Shown one piece after another: positions 17,938 to 26,733 of a DNA stretch of 64,000 nt (within the stretch, counting starts at the first letter, position 1; each line of letters opens with the position of its first letter). The position numbers were made by a program, and so were the translations under genes. The stretch comes from Mesonia maritima. Its GTDB lineage: Bacteria; Bacteroidota; Bacteroidia; Flavobacteriales; Flavobacteriaceae. The notes under the pieces were generated by a model. That model was given only the letters and a program-made list of their open reading frames with translations, was not told where the DNA came from and ran no database searches. The stretch covers positions 61,925 through 125,924 of the forward strand of contig NZ_JBHLUA010000007.1 of NCBI RefSeq assembly GCF_042433895.1. The letters are read 5' to 3'.

Positions 17938-18846
17938 ATGCTTTCACGAAAGAACAAACTTTTGTTGTATAAACTCGCGAGTTTGTTCTCTGTTATTCGA
18001 GGTTATAATATTCTGGTTATTGCCATCGCGCAATATTTGACAGCGATTTTTATTCTCGCACCAGAAAAATCACTTCCGCAGGTTTTATTCGATCCTAATT
18101 TATTTGTAATTGTGTTGGCTTCCGCATTAGCTATTGCTTCCGGATATTTAATTAATAATTTTTACGATGCTGAAAAAGATTTAATTAACCGCCCGCGAAA
18201 AACCTTAATCGATAATTACGTTAGCCAAAAAACAAAATTGGTTTGCTATTTTATACTCAATTTTTTGGCAGTAATTTTGGCAAGTTATATTTCGTTTAAA
18301 GCCGTGGTTTTCTTTTCGGTTTTCGTTTTTTTTCTTTGGTTTTATTCGCATAAACTAAAAAAATATCCATTTATTGGGAATTTAACGGCTTCAATTCTGG
18401 CGGTTACACCTTTTTTTGCGGTATTTATTTATTACCATAATTTTAATGCGGTCATTTTTATTCACGCTACATTTTTGTTCCTTATTATCTCTATTCGCGA
18501 ATTGGTGAAAGATTTAGAAAATTTAAAAGGCGATTTTACCCAAAATTATCATACCATTCCGGTAGTGTACGGGGTGAAGTTTACCAAAAAAATAGCTTCA
18601 CTATTAGTATTACTTACGCTTATTCCGACAATAATTTTACTGCTGAATGATTTCAATTTAGGATATATGTATTATTATTTTATCCTCAGTTTTTTATTGC
18701 TTATCGCTTTTCTATTTTTTCTGTGGAAATCACAATCGAAACTTCAGTACACTTTATTACATAATTTGCTGAAATTGGTAATTGTGTTAGGCGTTTTCAG
18801 TATTTTGCTTATCGATATTAATGTGGTTATCAACCGAATCTTTTAA
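17938..18846 (+). CDS. UbiA-family prenyltransferase (DGGGP synthase-like)
   Basis: The product has 302 residues with 8-9 transmembrane helices. The two Mg-diphosphate motifs of UbiA enzymes are visible: NNFYDAEKDLINRPRKTL near residues 77-94 and SIRELVKDLENLKGDFTQNY near 182-201. In Bacteroidota this subfamily is usually named geranylgeranylglycerol-phosphate geranylgeranyltransferase, by similarity to the archaeal ether-lipid enzyme; the real substrate may be different. Its position behind two mevalonate-pathway genes, 24 bp downstream, suits an isoprenoid-consuming membrane enzyme. Menaquinone or haem A synthesis are alternatives, but the usual partners are not here. Confidence 0.82.
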   Translation: MLSRKNKLLLYKLASLFSVIRGYNILVIAIAQYLTAIFILAPEKSLPQVLFDPNLFVIVLASALAIASGYLINNFYDAEKDLINRPRKTLIDNYVSQKTKLVCYFILNFLAVILASYISFKAVVFFSVFVFFLWFYSHKLKKYPFIGNLTASILAVTPFFAVFIYYHNFNAVIFIHATFLFLIISIRELVKDLENLKGDFTQNYHTIPVVYGVKFTKKIASLLVLLTLIPTIILLLNDFNLGYMYYYFILSFLLLIAFLFFLWKSQSKLQYTLLHNLLKLVIVLGVFSILLIDINVVINRIF

Positions 18847-18901
18847 ATTCAATCTTATAAATATTCCTTATTCATACTTCATAATTGATTTATTAAAACT
18901 G

Positions 18902-18909
18902 TACCTTTG
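18902..18909 (+). promoter_or_regulatory. -7 promoter element of the pseudouridine synthase gene
   Basis: TACCTTTG matches TAnnTTTG and ends 15 bp before the ATG at 18925. A TTG at 18885-18887 is a possible but closely spaced -33 element. A possible TTG start codon at 18907 lies inside this element and is therefore unlikely. Confidence 0.55.
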
Positions 18910-18924
18910 CAAAAAATATACGTT

Positions 18925-19755
18925 ATGGCAAATCCACGGAATAAAGGAAAAGGAAATATGAAGAATAAAGGAAAATCTTCCGCGAAGCGAAATACCGACG
19001 CTCCAAAAAAAGCTGCTGTAGATAAGCAAGTGAAAGATCCGGAAGCTGGAATGCGCCTTAATAAATATATTGCGAATTCAGGAATTTGCTCTAGACGTGA
19101 TGCTGATATTTACATTACCGCTGGAAATGTTCGCGTAAATGGCGAAGTAATTACCGAAATGGGATATAAAGTAAAACTTACTGATGAGGTGAAATTTGAT
19201 GGTCGTAGAATTACACCAGAAAAGAAAGAATATGTTTTATTGAATAAACCTAGCGGATTTTTTGTAACCGGAAGTTTAGAAAAAAACAATAGAACCGTGA
19301 TGGATTTAATTGCCAACGCGTCGAATGCAAAATTAGATCCAATCGGGAAATTAGATACTAGCACAACAGGTTTGTTGTTGTTTACTAACGATGGAACCTT
19401 AGCCAAAAATTTAGGAAATTCAAAAAAGTTAATCCGTCAAATTTATCACGTAGAACTGAATAAAAATCTCGCTCAGGAAGATTTAGAAAAAATTCGTGAA
19501 AGCGCTATTCTATTAGAAGACGGGAAAGTTCTGGTAGATGATATTAGTTATGTAGAAAATCAGCCGAAGCGTCAAGTTGGTTTAGAATTGAAAAGCACAA
19601 AACCGCACGTGGTGCAACGTTTGTTTAAAAAATTAGGCTACGATATTGTAAAATTAGATCGTGTAGTTTATGGCGGTTTAACCAAAAAAGATTTACCAAA
19701 AGGCAGATTTAGACATTTAACTAAGCAAGAAGTTATTAATTTAGGAATGATTTAA
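18925..19755 (+). CDS. RsuA/RluB-family rRNA pseudouridine synthase
   Basis: The product has 276 residues from the ATG at 18925. A Lys-rich, disordered N-terminus (about 40 residues) is followed by an S4 RNA-binding domain (GMRLNKYIANSGICSRRDAD...VRVNG) and the catalytic domain. The catalytic aspartate is in PIGKLDTSTTGLLLFTNDG, where the usual Arg before Leu-Asp is Lys. The final LKRxxYGGL-like part (VKLDRVVYGGL) is present. It isomerises uridine in 23S or 16S rRNA. It is monocistronic, with its own promoter and a strong terminator at 19877. Confidence 0.9.
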   Translation: MANPRNKGKGNMKNKGKSSAKRNTDAPKKAAVDKQVKDPEAGMRLNKYIANSGICSRRDADIYITAGNVRVNGEVITEMGYKVKLTDEVKFDGRRITPEKKEYVLLNKPSGFFVTGSLEKNNRTVMDLIANASNAKLDPIGKLDTSTTGLLLFTNDGTLAKNLGNSKKLIRQIYHVELNKNLAQEDLEKIRESAILLEDGKVLVDDISYVENQPKRQVGLELKSTKPHVVQRLFKKLGYDIVKLDRVVYGGLTKKDLPKGRFRHLTKQEVINLGMI

Positions 19756-20208
19756 TTGGCACCGCCAAATGGTAAATGATTCGAGGCTTGCCTCAAATGG
19801 TAAATCTTTTCAGTAGAATGATTTATAGGATTTACCCGAGGTAATTAATCCCTTTTTAATTGAGAAAATAAAGAAAAACCCGGTCAAAAATGGCTGGGTT
19901 TTTTTATGCAGAAATTTAACAGTTTTGCTCTTCCACAAGAACATGAAATAGTATTTATTTGTTCAAAATTTCATTAGTTAAATTGAAAACTATTTTTCTT
20001 TCAGAATTTTTTAAAAGTAAAAGCTTCAACGCTTCATTTAAAGTGGTGACCGCTATCTTCGGGTTTGTCTCGACCGAACATTTTGCTAATTATATCTTTT
20101 CAGCCTATTATCAAAAAACAGATTTTGCGTTAATTTAAGATACTTTTATTCATCTTTTTATATCTTACAAAAGATTAACTTAACAGTAATTTATTTTAAG
20201 AAACTTTC
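19756..20208. other. Intergenic region between pseudouridine synthase and polyamine operon
   Basis: The region holds a direct repeat CAAATGGTAAAT (19766-19777 and 19794-19805), with a small palindrome GAGGCTTGCCTC just before the second copy, and then a terminator. The remaining 300 bp before the arginine decarboxylase gene are AT-rich with no ORF; they must contain its promoter and leader, but I see no perfect TAnnTTTG near the start. Confidence 0.5.
19877..19905 (+). terminator. Intrinsic terminator of the pseudouridine synthase gene
   Basis: AACCCGGTC (19877-19885) pairs with GGCTGGGTT (19892-19900), allowing G-T pairs, and is followed directly by TTTTT. Confidence 0.8.
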
Positions 20209-21609
20209 ATGAACACAAAATATATAGATCTAATCGATCAAACCTATTATTTTCCACAAGAAGAATTTAAACTAGACGGTGAAAATTTAAAATTTCATGA
20301 TATTGATTTAATGGAACTCGTAGAAAAATATGGAGCTCCGTTAAAATTCACCTATTTACCTAAAATTTCTTCGAACATTCAAAAAGCAAAAAAATGGTTT
20401 GCTGAAGCGATTGAAAAACATGATTATAAAGGAAATTACAATTATTGTTATTGCACAAAAAGTTCGCATTTTCAGCATGTTTTAGAAGAAGCACTTTCTA
20501 ACGATATTCATATTGAAACTTCCTCTGCATTCGATATTGATATTGTAGAGCGAATGAAGAAAAAAGGCAAAATAAATAAAGACACTTATGTTATTTGCAA
20601 CGGTTTTAAACGCGAGCAATATATTACCAATATTGGAAGATTAATTAATAACGGACACCAAAATTGTATTCCGATTATTGATAATTACGAAGAAATCGAT
20701 TTACTTACCGAAGAAATAAAAGACGATTTTAAAATCGGAATCAGAATTGCTTCTGAAGAAGAACCTAAATTTGAATTTTATACCTCAAGGTTAGGTATTG
20801 GTTACAAAAATATTGTTCCGTTTTACGAAGAACAAATTAAAAATAATGATAAAGTTGAACTAAAAATGCTTCACTTTTTCATTAATACCGGAATTCGTGA
20901 TAATGCTTATTATTGGAACGAATTATTAAAATGTTTAAAAGTTTATATTCGGTTAAAGAAAATCTGCCCAAGTTTAGATAGCTTGAATATCGGCGGCGGT
21001 TTCCCAATAAAAAACTCGCTTCAATTCGATTATGATTACCAATATATGGTCGATGAAATTATCAATCAAATTAATATCGCTTGCGCGGAAGCCGAAGTTC
21101 CCGTTCCACATATTTTTACGGAATTCGGAAGTTTTACCGTAGGCGAAAGTGGCGGTGCGATTTATGAAGTTTTATACCAAAAACAACAAAACGATCGCGA
21201 AAAATGGAATATGATTAATTCTTCATTTATCACTACTTTACCAGACACTTGGGCAATCAATAAACGCTTTATTATGTTGGCGGTAAACCGTTGGAATGAT
21301 GAATACGAACGCGTTTTGCTCGGCGGTTTAACCTGTGATAGTGACGATTATTACAATAGCGAACAAAATATGAACGCTATTTATTTACCGAAATTTAAAA
21401 AGGAAAAACCGCTTTACATAGGGTTTTTCAATACAGGAGCATATCAAGAAACCATTGGCGGTTTTGGAGGTTTGCAACATTGCTTAATTCCATCGCCTAA
21501 ACATATCTTAATTCAAAAAGATAAAGACGGAAATCTTTCCACAACATTATTTAGTGAACAACAAAAAAGTGAAGACTTACTTAAAATTCTAGGTTACAAT
21601 GACAACTAA
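20209..21609 (+). CDS. Arginine decarboxylase (PLP fold type III, flavobacterial type)
   Basis: The product has 466 residues. The alanine-racemase-like barrel begins around residue 40, with the PLP lysine K84 in NYCYCTKSSHF. A glycine-rich phosphate-binding segment (LNIGGGFPIKNSLQFDY) and the C-terminal barrel (CDSDDYY, substrate-binding; FFNTGAYQET) follow. It is shorter than the 630-660-residue SpeA of E. coli but has the same core. The expected reaction is arginine to agmatine plus CO2. The next gene, agmatinase, overlaps the end of this gene by 11 bp, strongly supporting arginine rather than diaminopimelate as substrate. Confidence 0.85.
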   Translation: MNTKYIDLIDQTYYFPQEEFKLDGENLKFHDIDLMELVEKYGAPLKFTYLPKISSNIQKAKKWFAEAIEKHDYKGNYNYCYCTKSSHFQHVLEEALSNDIHIETSSAFDIDIVERMKKKGKINKDTYVICNGFKREQYITNIGRLINNGHQNCIPIIDNYEEIDLLTEEIKDDFKIGIRIASEEEPKFEFYTSRLGIGYKNIVPFYEEQIKNNDKVELKMLHFFINTGIRDNAYYWNELLKCLKVYIRLKKICPSLDSLNIGGGFPIKNSLQFDYDYQYMVDEIINQINIACAEAEVPVPHIFTEFGSFTVGESGGAIYEVLYQKQQNDREKWNMINSSFITTLPDTWAINKRFIMLAVNRWNDEYERVLLGGLTCDSDDYYNSEQNMNAIYLPKFKKEKPLYIGFFNTGAYQETIGGFGGLQHCLIPSPKHILIQKDKDGNLSTTLFSEQQKSEDLLKILGYNDN

Positions 21610-22477
21610 AAAAAACTACGCGGGTATTCCAGATAAATACGCGCGTTTAGACGAAGCAAAAGTGGTGTTAATTCCTGTTCCTTACGATGGAACAAGCACG
21701 TGGCAAAAAGGAGCCGATAAAGGCCCTGAAGCTTTTTTAGAAGCTTCAGAAAACATGGAACTTTATGATATTGAAACGCGTTCTGAAGTTTATAAAAAAG
21801 GAATTTATCTAGCACCGCCGGTAACAGAAAATTCTTCGCCTGAAAAAATGGTAGAAACCGTTCATAAAACCACCAAAAATTACATTAAACAAGAAAAATT
21901 CGTTACAATTTTTGGAGGAGAACATTCTATTTCTATCGGAACTATTCGCGCTTTTCAAGAATCTTTTGAAGATTTAACCGTGGTGCAAATCGATGCCCAC
22001 GCCGATTTAAGAAAAGAATATGAAAGTTCCAGTTGTAATCACGCTTGCGCCGTTCATGAAGCCAGTAAAACTACCAACTTGTTACAAGTAGGAATTCGTT
22101 CTATGGATGCTGAAGAATTAGAATATATGGATGAAAATCAAGTATATTTTGCTCACGATTTATATGAAGATTGGATGGACGATGCAATTGGCCAAATGAC
22201 GCCAAACGTTTTTTTAACCATCGATTTAGATGCTTTCGATCCTTCTATTTTGCCTTCAACCGGAACCCCGGAACCAGGCGGATTATTTTGGTACGAAACC
22301 CTAGATTTCTTGAAAATGATCTTCAAGAAAAAAAATGTTGTTGGTTTTGACATCGTAGAATTATGCCCGAATAAAAATGAAAAATCTTCAGATTTTTTAG
22401 CGGCAAAATTATACTACAAAATGTTGAGCTATAAATTTAAATACGAAAATTATAATGAAGAAGATGACGAAGAATAA
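21599..22477 (+). CDS. speB: Agmatinase (ureohydrolase family)
   Basis: The product has 292 residues. All manganese ligands of the ureohydrolase fold are visible: H109 in FGGEHSIS, D132/H134/D136 in VQIDAHADL, and D209/D211 in TIDLDAFDP. The substrate-specificity loop TGTPEPGGL is typical of agmatinases, not arginases. It hydrolyses agmatine to putrescine and urea. Its start overlaps the arginine decarboxylase stop, so translation is probably coupled; the deoxyhypusine-synthase-like gene follows 43 bp downstream. Confidence 0.92.
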   Translation: MTTKKNYAGIPDKYARLDEAKVVLIPVPYDGTSTWQKGADKGPEAFLEASENMELYDIETRSEVYKKGIYLAPPVTENSSPEKMVETVHKTTKNYIKQEKFVTIFGGEHSISIGTIRAFQESFEDLTVVQIDAHADLRKEYESSSCNHACAVHEASKTTNLLQVGIRSMDAEELEYMDENQVYFAHDLYEDWMDDAIGQMTPNVFLTIDLDAFDPSILPSTGTPEPGGLFWYETLDFLKMIFKKKNVVGFDIVELCPNKNEKSSDFLAAKLYYKMLSYKFKYENYNEEDDEE

Positions 22478-22520
22478 TTTTCGTTAACATTTTTCATTTA
22501 CCATAAAAATTAAAATAATC

Positions 22521-23492
22521 ATGAATAAAGGAGCAATTTCATCATTCATAGAAAAATATTATTTACACTTTAATGCTGCATCTGTAGTGGATGCTGCAAA
22601 AGCTTACGAAAAACAACTCGAAGGTGGTTCAAAAATGCTTGTTTCTTTAGCTGGCGCAATGAGTACAGCAGAACTCGGTAAGATTTTCGCTGAAATGATT
22701 CGTCAAGATAAAGTCCATATTGTTTCGTGTACAGGAGCGAATTTAGAAGAAGATATTATGAATTTGGTAGCACATTCACATTACAAACGTGTACCGAATT
22801 ACCGAGATTTAACGCCAAAAGAAGAATGGGAATTATTAGAGAAAGGGCTAAATCGAGTAACTGATACGTGCATTCCTGAAGAAGAAGCATTTAGAAGATT
22901 GCAAAAACATATCGTAAAAATTTGGAAAGACGCTGAAGCAAATGGCGAACGTTATTTTCCACACGAATTTATGTATAAATTGCTATTAAGTTGTGTTTTA
23001 GAAGAATATTATGAGATTGATTTAAAAGATTCTTGGATGTACGCTGCCGCAGAAAAAAACTTACCGATTGTCGTTCCCGGTTGGGAAGACAGTACGATGG
23101 GAAATATTTTTGCCAGTTACGTAATGAAAGGCGAATTAAAAGCCAGCACTATGAAATCGGGTATTGAATACATGACTTTTCTAGCCGATTGGTACACCGA
23201 TAATTCTAAAAACGGAATTGGTTTCTTCCAAATCGGGGGTGGAATTGCAGGAGATTTCCCTATTTGTGTGGTACCTATGTTATACCAAGATATGGAACGT
23301 ACCGATACGCCATTCTGGAACTATTTCTGTCAGATTTCAGATTCTACCACGAGTTATGGTTCGTATTCTGGAGCAGTTCCCAACGAGAAAATTACTTGGG
23401 GAAAACTAGATATAGATACGCCAAAATTTATTATTGAAAGTGACGCTACAATTGTAGCTCCACTAATTTTCGCTTATTTATTAGGTATGTAA
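22521..23492 (+). CDS. Deoxyhypusine synthase-like protein (bacterial polyamine enzyme)
   Basis: The product has 323 residues, similar in length to archaeal and eukaryotic deoxyhypusine synthase. Diagnostic segments are present: LVSLAGAMSTAELGK (NAD site), SCTGANLEEDI, VPGWEDSTMGNIF, FQIGGGIAGDF and the catalytic lysine K295 in ITWGKLDIDT. Bacteria have no eIF5A, so the acceptor cannot be that lysine. In an operon with agmatine and putrescine genes, the likely role is aminobutyl transfer to a small amine, such as homospermidine formation. The product is an inference. A bidirectional terminator follows at 23519. Confidence 0.87.
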   Translation: MNKGAISSFIEKYYLHFNAASVVDAAKAYEKQLEGGSKMLVSLAGAMSTAELGKIFAEMIRQDKVHIVSCTGANLEEDIMNLVAHSHYKRVPNYRDLTPKEEWELLEKGLNRVTDTCIPEEEAFRRLQKHIVKIWKDAEANGERYFPHEFMYKLLLSCVLEEYYEIDLKDSWMYAAAEKNLPIVVPGWEDSTMGNIFASYVMKGELKASTMKSGIEYMTFLADWYTDNSKNGIGFFQIGGGIAGDFPICVVPMLYQDMERTDTPFWNYFCQISDSTTSYGSYSGAVPNEKITWGKLDIDTPKFIIESDATIVAPLIFAYLLGM

Positions 23493-23518
23493 ATTAATTT
23501 AAAACTAATTAAATTAAA

Positions 23519-23552
23519 AAAAAGGCTTATGAAATATTTCATAAGCCTTTTT
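23519..23552. terminator. Bidirectional terminator between polyamine operon and T9SS gene
   Basis: A perfect 17-bp palindrome with A-run and T-run ends: AAAAAGGCTTATGAAAT (23519-23535) and its complement (23536-23552). It lies between convergent genes ending at 23492 and 23567 and would work on both strands. Confidence 0.85.
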
Positions 23553-23566
23553 ATGTAACAGAAAAT

Positions 23567-24973
23567 CTAATTTTTTATCACTTTAAATACTTTGGAGTTT
23601 TGGTTCAAATATATTTTCATAAAATAAATTCCAGATGTTAAACCTGAAATATCTATTCTAGAATTTTTTATTAAATTATTTTTAGATATTACTTCTTTTC
23701 CTTCAAAATTTAATATAACTGCATTATAATTATTCCCATTATTAATTTCTATATTCAAACTATTTTGTACTGGGTTTGGATAAAAAGAAATTTGAATATC
23801 TTTTTTATCATTTAATGATAATGTTTCCTCTACGGTTATAGCAAGTGCTTTACTCTCGCAACCAGAATTAGATCCGGTTTGTGTGACATAATAAGTTTTC
23901 CCATCGACTAGATTGGTATAAACAGGAATTTTATTAGTTAATTCATCATCATTATACCAAGTTAAATTATCTCCTGTAACCTCTAAGTCTGAAATTTTTT
24001 CACCAGGTTCAAAATCTTGATTTTCTTCCCCAACGGGTAAATCTTCTTCAATTACATTAATAGCTACTTCAGTTCTGGCTGGACTACAAGTTAAACCAGT
24101 ACCAGTAGTATTTCTAGATTCAATCCAAAAACTAGTTGGTTGATTTAATGGTGGAGTAGTAAATGTCATTCCCGAACCTATTATGGTCCCTCCAGTTGGT
24201 TGATCATACCAATTAATTTCTTCTCCATTTGTTGCTACTGAAAGTACAACAGAATTACCTGGACAGATTTCGGGAGGAGTGCTTACACCGGATATTGTAG
24301 GTTCAATACAAGTCTCGTAAAACTCAAAATCATCAATATAAAATTTTGTATTTGCATCAGATGAATAAAAATCGACTCCTCCTACCTGAAAAGATGTATT
24401 ACCATTATTGTCTTGATAGGGAGCTGCGTTTAGCATCATATTATTATCTATTGTTGCAGTTATTTCTTGATTATCTAAGTCAACCGTTAGTATTATCTCA
24501 AACCAGGTGTCGTGGGGAAAGCTTGCGGTTCCTGATAAATTATTATGACTAACCACACCTGCGCTTCCACCAGAAGTTGTGGATCCCACATAAAATTCAC
24601 CGTTCCATTGTGAAGTAGGGTCTATACTTTCGTATTCTTGAATATTAAAATATCCATTATGTCCTGTCGGAACATACATCATAAATTTAATTTCCCAAAC
24701 CCCGAGATTTTTATTTCCTAGATTAATAAGAATGTCATCTTCAATTCCACCTGTTTGTGGACGTATTAATAAAGAATTTGGAGCTGAGTTTGAATAATCA
24801 TCAGAAACTTGGGCGTCGGTCGGATTAGCTGTAGGATCCGGCCATTTTTCAATTATTGAAGATTGAGGACTAACATCACCCAAAGTAAACGAATCAAAAT
24901 CAATAGAAGTTTGTGATTGAATTAAAATGCTATAAAGAAAGAATAGCATTAAAAATGCGTAGTTTTTTTTCAT
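23567..24973 (-). CDS. T9SS-sorted secreted protein with lectin-like and Ig-like domains
   Basis: The product has 468 residues with a signal peptide (MKKNYAFLMLFFLYSILIQSQ). Residues about 22-220 look like a concanavalin A-like jelly roll (IDFDSFTLGD ... VWEIKFMMYVPTG ... FYIDDFEFYE). Residues about 225-375 hold Ig-like repeats of the type found in flavobacterial adhesins (PEICPGNSVVLSV, WYDQPTGG, YYVTQT). The last 75 residues form a T9SS sorting domain (ISFYPNPVQNSLNIEI ... LTSGIYFMKI ... KVIKN). It is an extracellular, probably carbohydrate-binding protein with no visible catalytic motif. The promoter lies in the divergent 165-bp gap it shares with the GNAT-nitrilase gene. Confidence 0.85.
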   Translation of the reverse strand: MKKNYAFLMLFFLYSILIQSQTSIDFDSFTLGDVSPQSSIIEKWPDPTANPTDAQVSDDYSNSAPNSLLIRPQTGGIEDDILINLGNKNLGVWEIKFMMYVPTGHNGYFNIQEYESIDPTSQWNGEFYVGSTTSGGSAGVVSHNNLSGTASFPHDTWFEIILTVDLDNQEITATIDNNMMLNAAPYQDNNGNTSFQVGGVDFYSSDANTKFYIDDFEFYETCIEPTISGVSTPPEICPGNSVVLSVATNGEEINWYDQPTGGTIIGSGMTFTTPPLNQPTSFWIESRNTTGTGLTCSPARTEVAINVIEEDLPVGEENQDFEPGEKISDLEVTGDNLTWYNDDELTNKIPVYTNLVDGKTYYVTQTGSNSGCESKALAITVEETLSLNDKKDIQISFYPNPVQNSLNIEINNGNNYNAVILNFEGKEVISKNNLIKNSRIDISGLTSGIYFMKIYLNQNSKVFKVIKN

Positions 24974-25104
24974 AATTTTTCATTTTAAATCTTAAAAATC
25001 AATTAAATATAAAAAAATAAGCTAATTACTTATTCATAAAACGTTATTTGTTTAAACATTCTTCATATATCTGTTAATTTTTATATTCAAAAAAAATATT
25101 CTAC

Positions 25105-25112
25105 TACATTTG
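25105..25112 (+). promoter_or_regulatory. -7 promoter element of the GNAT-nitrilase gene
   Basis: TACATTTG matches TAnnTTTG and ends 26 bp before the ATG at 25139. Confidence 0.5.
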
Positions 25113-25138
25113 ATGAATAATAATGTACTCAAATAGTA

Positions 25139-26668
25139 ATGGACAAAATTGAAAATATTGAACTCAAATATCTAACTATTGAAGATTTTGAAGAATTGAA
25201 AGAAGCTACGGTTTCTGCTTATGGTGGTTTTCCTAATTCATATTGGAAATTAGATGAAATCGGTAAATTAATTGCGCTGTTTCCTGAAGGACAAATTGTA
25301 ATAAAAGTGAACGGTGATATTGCCGGTTGTGCTTTATCCATGATCGTAAATTTTGATGAAATTGATGATAATCACACTTATCAAGATATTGTGGGTGATG
25401 ATAATTTTAAAGTCCATAACGAAAATGGCGATACGTTGTACGGAATTGATGTTTTTATAAAACCCGATTATCGCGGTTTACGATTAGGGAGAAGACTTTA
25501 CGATTACCGAAAAGAGGTTTGTGAAAACCTAAATTTAAAAGGGATTGTGTTTGGTGGAAGAATTCCGAATTATCATAAATTCTCAAAAGAATTAACCCCA
25601 AAACAATACATCGATAAAGTAAAAACCAAAGAAATACACGATCCGGTGTTGAATTTTCAACTTTCAAACGATTTTCATCCGGTACGAATTTTAAGCGGTT
25701 ACCTAGAAGGTGATGAAGCTTCACGCGAATATGCGGTTTTAATGGAATGGGATAATGTGTATTATACCAAACCCACCAAAAAACCTTCAGCAAATAAAAG
25801 TGTAGTACGTTTAGGTTTAATTCAATGGCAAATGCGTCCGTATAACGGCATGGAAGATCTTATGCAGCAAGCCGAATATTTTGTAGATACGGTTGCGGGT
25901 TATCGTTCAGATTTTGCACTTTTTCCAGAGTTTTTCAATGCTCCGTTAATGGCAGAATTCAATCATTTATCAGAACCAGATGCCATTCGTGAATTAGCGA
26001 AATTTACAGCACCCGTTATTGAACGATTAAAAGAGCTTTCAATTTCGTATAACATCAATATTATTTCTGGAAGCATGCCGGAAATGATTGATGGGAAATT
26101 GTATAATGTCGGTTACCTCTGCAAACGTGACGGAAGTTTAGAACGTTATGAAAAAGTTCACGTCACGCCAGATGAAGCCAGAATTTGGGGAATGCAAACC
26201 GGTCACGAAATTAAAACCTTCGATACCGATTGCGGAAAAATAGGAATTCTTATCTGTTACGATGTAGAATTCCCTGAGCTTTCCAGATTATTAGCCGAAG
26301 AAGGAATGGATATTTTATTTGTTCCATTTTTAACCGATACGCAAAATGGCTATTCTCGTGTTCGCCTTTGTGCGCAAGCCAGAGCGGTAGAAAACGAATG
26401 TTATGTTGCCATTGCGGGAAGTGTTGGGAATATTCCTAAGGTTCATAATATGGATATTCAATATGCGCAATCTGCAGTTTTTACGCCTTGCGATTTTGCG
26501 TTTCCTTCTAACGGAATAAAAGCTGAAGCTACACCAAATACCGAAATGATTTTAGTAACCGATGTAGATATCGATTTATTACGAGAATTACATTCATTTG
26601 GTAGTGTAAGAAATTTAAAAGATCGACGAAAAGACGTTTATAGCCTTAAAAAAGTTCGTAAATCATAA
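25139..26668 (+). CDS. Bifunctional GNAT acetyltransferase / carbon-nitrogen hydrolase
   Basis: The product has 509 residues and two domains. Residues 1-200 are a GNAT fold with the acetyl-CoA loop in DYRGLRLGRRLYDYR. Residues about 223-500 are a nitrilase-superfamily hydrolase with the full catalytic triad: E264 (FPEFFNAP), K339 (YEKVHVTP) and C373 (ILICYDVEFPE). Such fusions are known in Bacteroidota and some other bacteria, and are annotated only generically. The hydrolase could act on an amide such as N-carbamoylputrescine, given the polyamine genes 1.6 kb away, but an agmatinase is already present, so this is speculative. Confidence 0.9.
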   Translation: MDKIENIELKYLTIEDFEELKEATVSAYGGFPNSYWKLDEIGKLIALFPEGQIVIKVNGDIAGCALSMIVNFDEIDDNHTYQDIVGDDNFKVHNENGDTLYGIDVFIKPDYRGLRLGRRLYDYRKEVCENLNLKGIVFGGRIPNYHKFSKELTPKQYIDKVKTKEIHDPVLNFQLSNDFHPVRILSGYLEGDEASREYAVLMEWDNVYYTKPTKKPSANKSVVRLGLIQWQMRPYNGMEDLMQQAEYFVDTVAGYRSDFALFPEFFNAPLMAEFNHLSEPDAIRELAKFTAPVIERLKELSISYNINIISGSMPEMIDGKLYNVGYLCKRDGSLERYEKVHVTPDEARIWGMQTGHEIKTFDTDCGKIGILICYDVEFPELSRLLAEEGMDILFVPFLTDTQNGYSRVRLCAQARAVENECYVAIAGSVGNIPKVHNMDIQYAQSAVFTPCDFAFPSNGIKAEATPNTEMILVTDVDIDLLRELHSFGSVRNLKDRRKDVYSLKKVRKS

Positions 26669-26733
26669 GCTTTTGTAAAAAGAAAGCTTACCGACAAAAG
26701 TTTTGCTTTATTGCGGTTTATTAAGAAATATGT

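Noticed and set aside
20209..21609. Diaminopimelate decarboxylase as identity of the fold-III decarboxylase
   Set aside because: Overlap with an agmatinase gene and the sequence style of the flavobacterial arginine decarboxylases make arginine the better substrate.
25455..25793. Minus-strand frame of 112 codons in the GNAT-nitrilase gene
   Set aside because: It is antisense to the fusion region of a protein with intact catalytic motifs on both sides.
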